Part shown: piece after piece, positions 60,121-64,000 of the stretch | Numbering within the stretch: position 1 is the first letter of the stretch | How the letters are laid out: each line of letters starts with the position of its first letter | Assembly (NCBI GenBank): GCA_033782935.1 | Contig: JAWQEG010000082.1 | Span: 1,984,001 to 2,048,000, forward strand | Length of the DNA: 64,000 bases | Direction: 5' to 3' | From: Petrolisthes cinctipes | Taxonomy: Eukaryota; Arthropoda; Malacostraca; Decapoda; Porcellanidae | Notes under the pieces: model-generated | What the model was told of the DNA's origin: nothing | Database searches by the model: none | The model's input: the letters and a program-made list of their open reading frames with translations, nothing else | Made by a program: the position numbers and the translations under genes

Positions 60121-63100
60121 ATATTGTAGCACTGAGTAGGCATGTACAGATCGCTTCTGGGACCCCAAAATATCGAATTTTCGGGTGTTTTAAGCCTGAA
60201 TTTGAGATATAAACGGGTACAGAAGATGCTTCCACATATCGACTTTTGGGCACCTAAAAGATCGATTTTCAGTATGTTTTGGGCCTGTATATTGAAAATA
60301 CTCTAACACGGAGTAGGCATGTACAGTTTGCTTCTGGGACCCCAAAATATCGAATTTTCGGGTGTTTTGGGCCTGAAATTGAGATATCGACTTTGGGCAC
60401 CTAAAATATCGATTTTTAGCATGTTTTGGGCCTATATTTTGAAAATATTGTTGCACTGAGTAGGCATGTACAGATCGCTTCTGGGACCCCAAAATATCGA
60501 ATTTTCGGGTGTTTTTAACCTGAATTTGTGATATAAACGGGTACAGAAGATGCATGCACATATCGACTTTTTGGCACCTAAAAGATCGATTTTCAGTATG
60601 TTTTTTGGCCTGTATTTTAAAAATATTCTAGCACTAAGTAGGCATGTACAGATCACCTCAGGGACCCCAAAATATCGAATTTTCGGGTGTTTTGAGGTTG
60701 AATTTGAGATATAAACGGGTACAGAAAATGCATGCAATTTGGGAACCTAAAATATCGATTTTCAGCATGTTTTGGACCTGTATTTTGAAAATCCTTAACA
60801 CGGAGTAGGCATGTACAGATCGCTTCTGGGACCCAAAAATATCGAATTTTCGGGTGTTTTGAGCCTGAATTTTAGATATAAACAGGTACTAAAGATGCAT
60901 GCACATATCGACTTTTGGGCACCTAAAAGATCGATTTTGAGCATGTTTTGTGTCTGTATCTTGAAAACATTCTAACTAGGAGTAGGCATGTACAGATCGT
61001 TTCTAGGACCAAAAAATACCGAATTTTCGGGTGTTTTGAGCCTGAATTTGAGATATAAACGGGTACAGAATATGCGCACACATTTTGACTTTGGACACTT
61101 AAAATATCGATTTTTAGCATGTTTTGAGCCAATATTTTAAAAAACATTCTAGCACTCAGTAGGCATGTACAGATCGCTTCTAGGACCCAAAAATATCGAA
61201 TTTTCGGGTGTTTTGAGGTTGAATTTGTGATATAAATGAGTGGAGAAGATGCATACGCATATTGACTTTGAGCACCTAAAATATCGATTTTCAGCATGTT
61301 TTGGGCCTGTATCTGAGTAGGCATGTACAGATCGCTTCTGGGAACCCAAAATATCGAATTTTCGGGGGTTTGGAACCTGAATTTGAGATATAAAAGGGTA
61401 CAGAAGATGCATGCACATATCGACTTTTGGGCACCTAAAAGATCGATTTTCAGTATGTTTTGGGCCTTTATTTTGAAAATACTCTAACACGGAGTAGGCA
61501 TGTACCGTTCGCTTCTGTTACACCAAAATATCGAATTTTCGGGTGTTTTGGGCCTGAATTTGAGATATCAACTTTGGGCACCTAAAATATCGATTTTAGC
61601 ATGTTTTGGGCCTATATTTTGAAAATATTCTAGCACTGAGTAGGCATGTACAGATCGCTTCTGGGACCCTAAAACATCGAATTTTCGGGTGTTTTGAGCC
61701 TGAATTTGAGATATAAACGGGTACAGAAGATGCATGCACATATCGACTTTTGGGCACCTAAAATATCGATTTTGAGCATGTTTTGGGTCTGTATCTTGAA
61801 AATATTCTAACTAGTAGTAGGCATGTACAGATCGCTTCTAGGACCCAAAAATACCGAATTCTCGGGTGTCTAGAGCCTGAATTTGAGATATAAACGGGTA
61901 CAGAAGATGCATGCACATATCGACTTTGGACACTTAAAATATCGATTTTTAGCATGTTTTGAGCCTATATTTTGAAAACATTCTAGCACTGAGTAGGCAT
62001 GTACAGATTGCTTCTGGTGCCCAAAAATATCGAATTTTCGGGTGTTTTGAGGTTGAATTTGGGATATAAACGGGTGTAGAAGATGCATACACATATTGAC
62101 TTTGGGCACATAAAATATCGATTTTCAGCATGTTTTGGGCCTGTATCTGAGTATTCATGTACAGATCGCTTTTGGGACCCCAAAATATCGAATTTTCGGG
62201 TGTTTGGAGCTTGAATTTGAGATATAAACGGGTACATAAGATGCATGCACATATCGACGTTTGGGTACCTAAAATAACGATTTTCTGTATGTTTTGGGCC
62301 TGTATTTCGAAAATACTCTAACACGGAGTAGGCATGTACAGATCGCTTCTGGGACCCCAAAATATCGAATTTTCGGGTGTTTTGGGCATGAATTTGAGAT
62401 ATCGACTTTGGGCTCCTAAAATTATCGATTTTTAGCATGTTTAGGGCCTTTATTTTGAAAATATTCTAGCACTGAGTAGGCATGTACAGATCGCTTCTGG
62501 AACTCCGAAATATCGAATTTTCGGGTGTTTTGAGCTTGATTTTGAGATATAAACATGTACTGAAGATGCTTGCACATATCGACTTTGGACACTTAATATA
62601 TCGATTTTTAGCATTTTTTGAGCCTATATTTTGAAAACATTTTATCACTGAGTAGGCATGTACTGATCGCTTCTGGGGCACAAAAATATCGAATTTTCTT
62701 GTGCTTTGAGGTTGAATTTGAGATATAAACGGGTGCAAAAGATACATACACATATTGACTTTGGGCACCTAAAATATCGAATTTCATCATGTTTTAGGCC
62801 TGTATCTGAGTAGGCATGTACAGATCGCTTCTGGGACCCCAAAATATCGAATTTTCAGGTGTTTTGAGCCTGAATTTAAGATATAAACGGGGACAGAAGA
62901 TGCATTCACTTATCGACTTTTGGGCACCTAAAATATCGATTTTTAGTATGTTTTGGGCCTGTATTTTATTTTCAAAATACTCTAACACGGAGTAGGCATG
63001 TACAGTTCGCTTCAGGGACCCCAAAATATCAAATTTTCGGGTGTTTTGAGCCTGAATTTGAGATATAAACGGGTACAGAAGATGCATCCACATATCGACT

Positions 63101-64000
63101 TTGTACACTTAAAATATCGATTTTTAGCTTGTTTTAAGCCTATATTTCGAAAACATTCTAGCACTAAGTAGGCATTTACAGATCACTTCAGGGACCCCAA
63201 ATTATCGAATTTTCGGGTGTTTTGGGCCTGAAATTGAGATATCGACTTTGGGCACCTAAAATATCGATTTTTAGCATGTTTTGGGCCTATATTTTGAAAA
63301 TATTGTTGCACTGAGTAGGCATGTACAGATCGGTTCTGGGACCCAAAAATATCGAATTTTCGGGTGTTTTGAGGTTGAATATGAGATATAAACGGGTACA
63401 GAAAATGCATGCACTTTGGGCACCTAAAATATCGATTTTCAGCATGTTTTGGACCTGTATTTTAAAAATATTTTAACACGGACTAGGCATGTACAGATCG
63501 CTTCTGGGACCCAAAAATATCGAATTTTCGGGTGTTTTGAGCCTGAATTTGAGATATAAACAGGTACTAAAGATGCATGCACATATCGACTTTTGGGCAC
63601 CTAAAATATCGATTTTGAGCATGTTTTGGGTCTGTATCTTGAAAACATTCTAACTAGGAGTAGGCATGTACAGATCGCTTCTAGGAACAAAAAATACCGA
63701 ATTTTCGGGTGTTTTGAGCCTGAATTTGAGATATAAACGGGTACAGAATATGCGCACACATTTTGACTTTGGACACTTAAAATATCGATTTCTAGCATGT
63801 TTTGAGCCTATATTTTGAAAACATTCTAGCACTCAGTAGGCATGTACAGATCGCTTCTGGGACCCAAAGTATCGAATTTTCGGGTGTTTTGAGGTTGAAT
63901 TTGATATATAAATGAGTGTAGAAGATGCGTACACATATTGACTTTGGGCACCTAAAATATCGTTTTTCAGCATGTTTTGGGCCTGTATCTGAGTAGGCAT

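Larger units (their letters stand above)
59316..64000. repeat. Satellite DNA array, right part (same family)
   Basis: The array resumes immediately after the LINE A tail, in the same orientation and in the phase expected if the LINE split a single monomer: the left flank stops in ...GGCATGTACA and the right flank resumes with ATGTACAGATTGC. It runs to the end of the window. The segments at 60.1-61.3 kb and 63.2-64.0 kb are close relatives of the 54.2-56.6 kb units. The segment at 61.7-62.9 kb matches 51.5-52.6 kb. No gene is visible here. Confidence 0.97.

Noticed and set aside
62960..62985. Inverted repeat GTATTTTATTTTCAAAATAC as a special regulatory site
   Set aside because: It is a single-copy 5-bp insertion within the normal GTATTTTGAAAATAC dyad, most simply a local slippage event.
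1..64000. CRISPR array
   Set aside because: Repeats are 147-177 bp, contiguous, and without unique spacers. No cas genes are present and the context is eukaryotic.
1..64000. Telomeric repeats, rDNA or tRNA genes
   Set aside because: No short telomere-like tandem motif, and no conserved rRNA or tRNA segments, were found on either strand while reading the window.

Overview
This window is almost entirely eukaryotic satellite DNA interrupted by one retrotransposon. About 61.8 kb of the 64 kb (1-57101 and 59316-64000) is a head-to-tail tandem array of an AT-rich (about 41% GC) monomer whose full length is 177 bp. I see no host gene, tRNA, rRNA or CRISPR array. The remaining 2.2 kb (57102-59315) is a 5'-truncated non-LTR retrotransposon (LINE) on the + strand, with an A tail and a short target-site duplication made of satellite sequence. 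A satellite with higher-order repeats plus an RTE-like LINE points to an animal. The near-expected CpG content of the monomer fits a lineage with little germline CpG methylation, such as many arthropods, but the species cannot be named from this sequence. A centromeric, pericentromeric or other heterochromatic location is inferred.

The satellite has several levels of structure. (1) The 177-bp monomer is a diverged dimer of an 89-bp and an 88-bp subunit, about 67% identical by hand alignment. (2) Deletion variants recur: about 147 bp (29 bp lost from the first subunit), about 158 bp (18 bp lost from the second) and about 168 bp (about 10 bp lost). (3) These lengths combine into local units of 324, 500, 658, 825, 1127, 1169, 1178, 1610 and 1804 bp. 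(4) Larger blocks are themselves duplicated: a 3.85-kb unit at the left end and two tandem copies of a 5352-bp unit at about 38.1-48.8 kb in which I found only five differences.

Layout: 1-6.2 kb, two 3.85-kb-type blocks differing by an internal 1181-bp gain or loss; 6.2-11.7 kb, mixed array with 500- and 324-bp periods; 11.7-14.9 kb, a 1610-bp unit twice; 14.7-16.0 kb, a 658-bp unit twice; 16-29 kb, a family of 1.3-3.1 kb repeats marked by a 2-bp insertion monomer; 29-36 kb, 1804/1127/980-bp spaced units marked by a shortened motif; 38.1-48.8 kb, the 5352-bp pair; 49.3-51.1 kb, an 825-bp unit about 2.2 times; 52.5-56.6 kb, overlapping 1169- and 1178-bp duplications; 57.1-59.3 kb, the LINE; 59.3-64 kb, array segments related to those left of the LINE.

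The LINE keeps the last motif of its endonuclease domain and a complete reverse transcriptase with all catalytic aspartates. It has lost its 5' part and carries one in-frame TGA. The satellite encodes nothing convincing. Its - strand is nevertheless unusually poor in stop triplets, and the two commonest monomer lengths are multiples of three, so long repetitive open frames arise that should not be annotated as genes.
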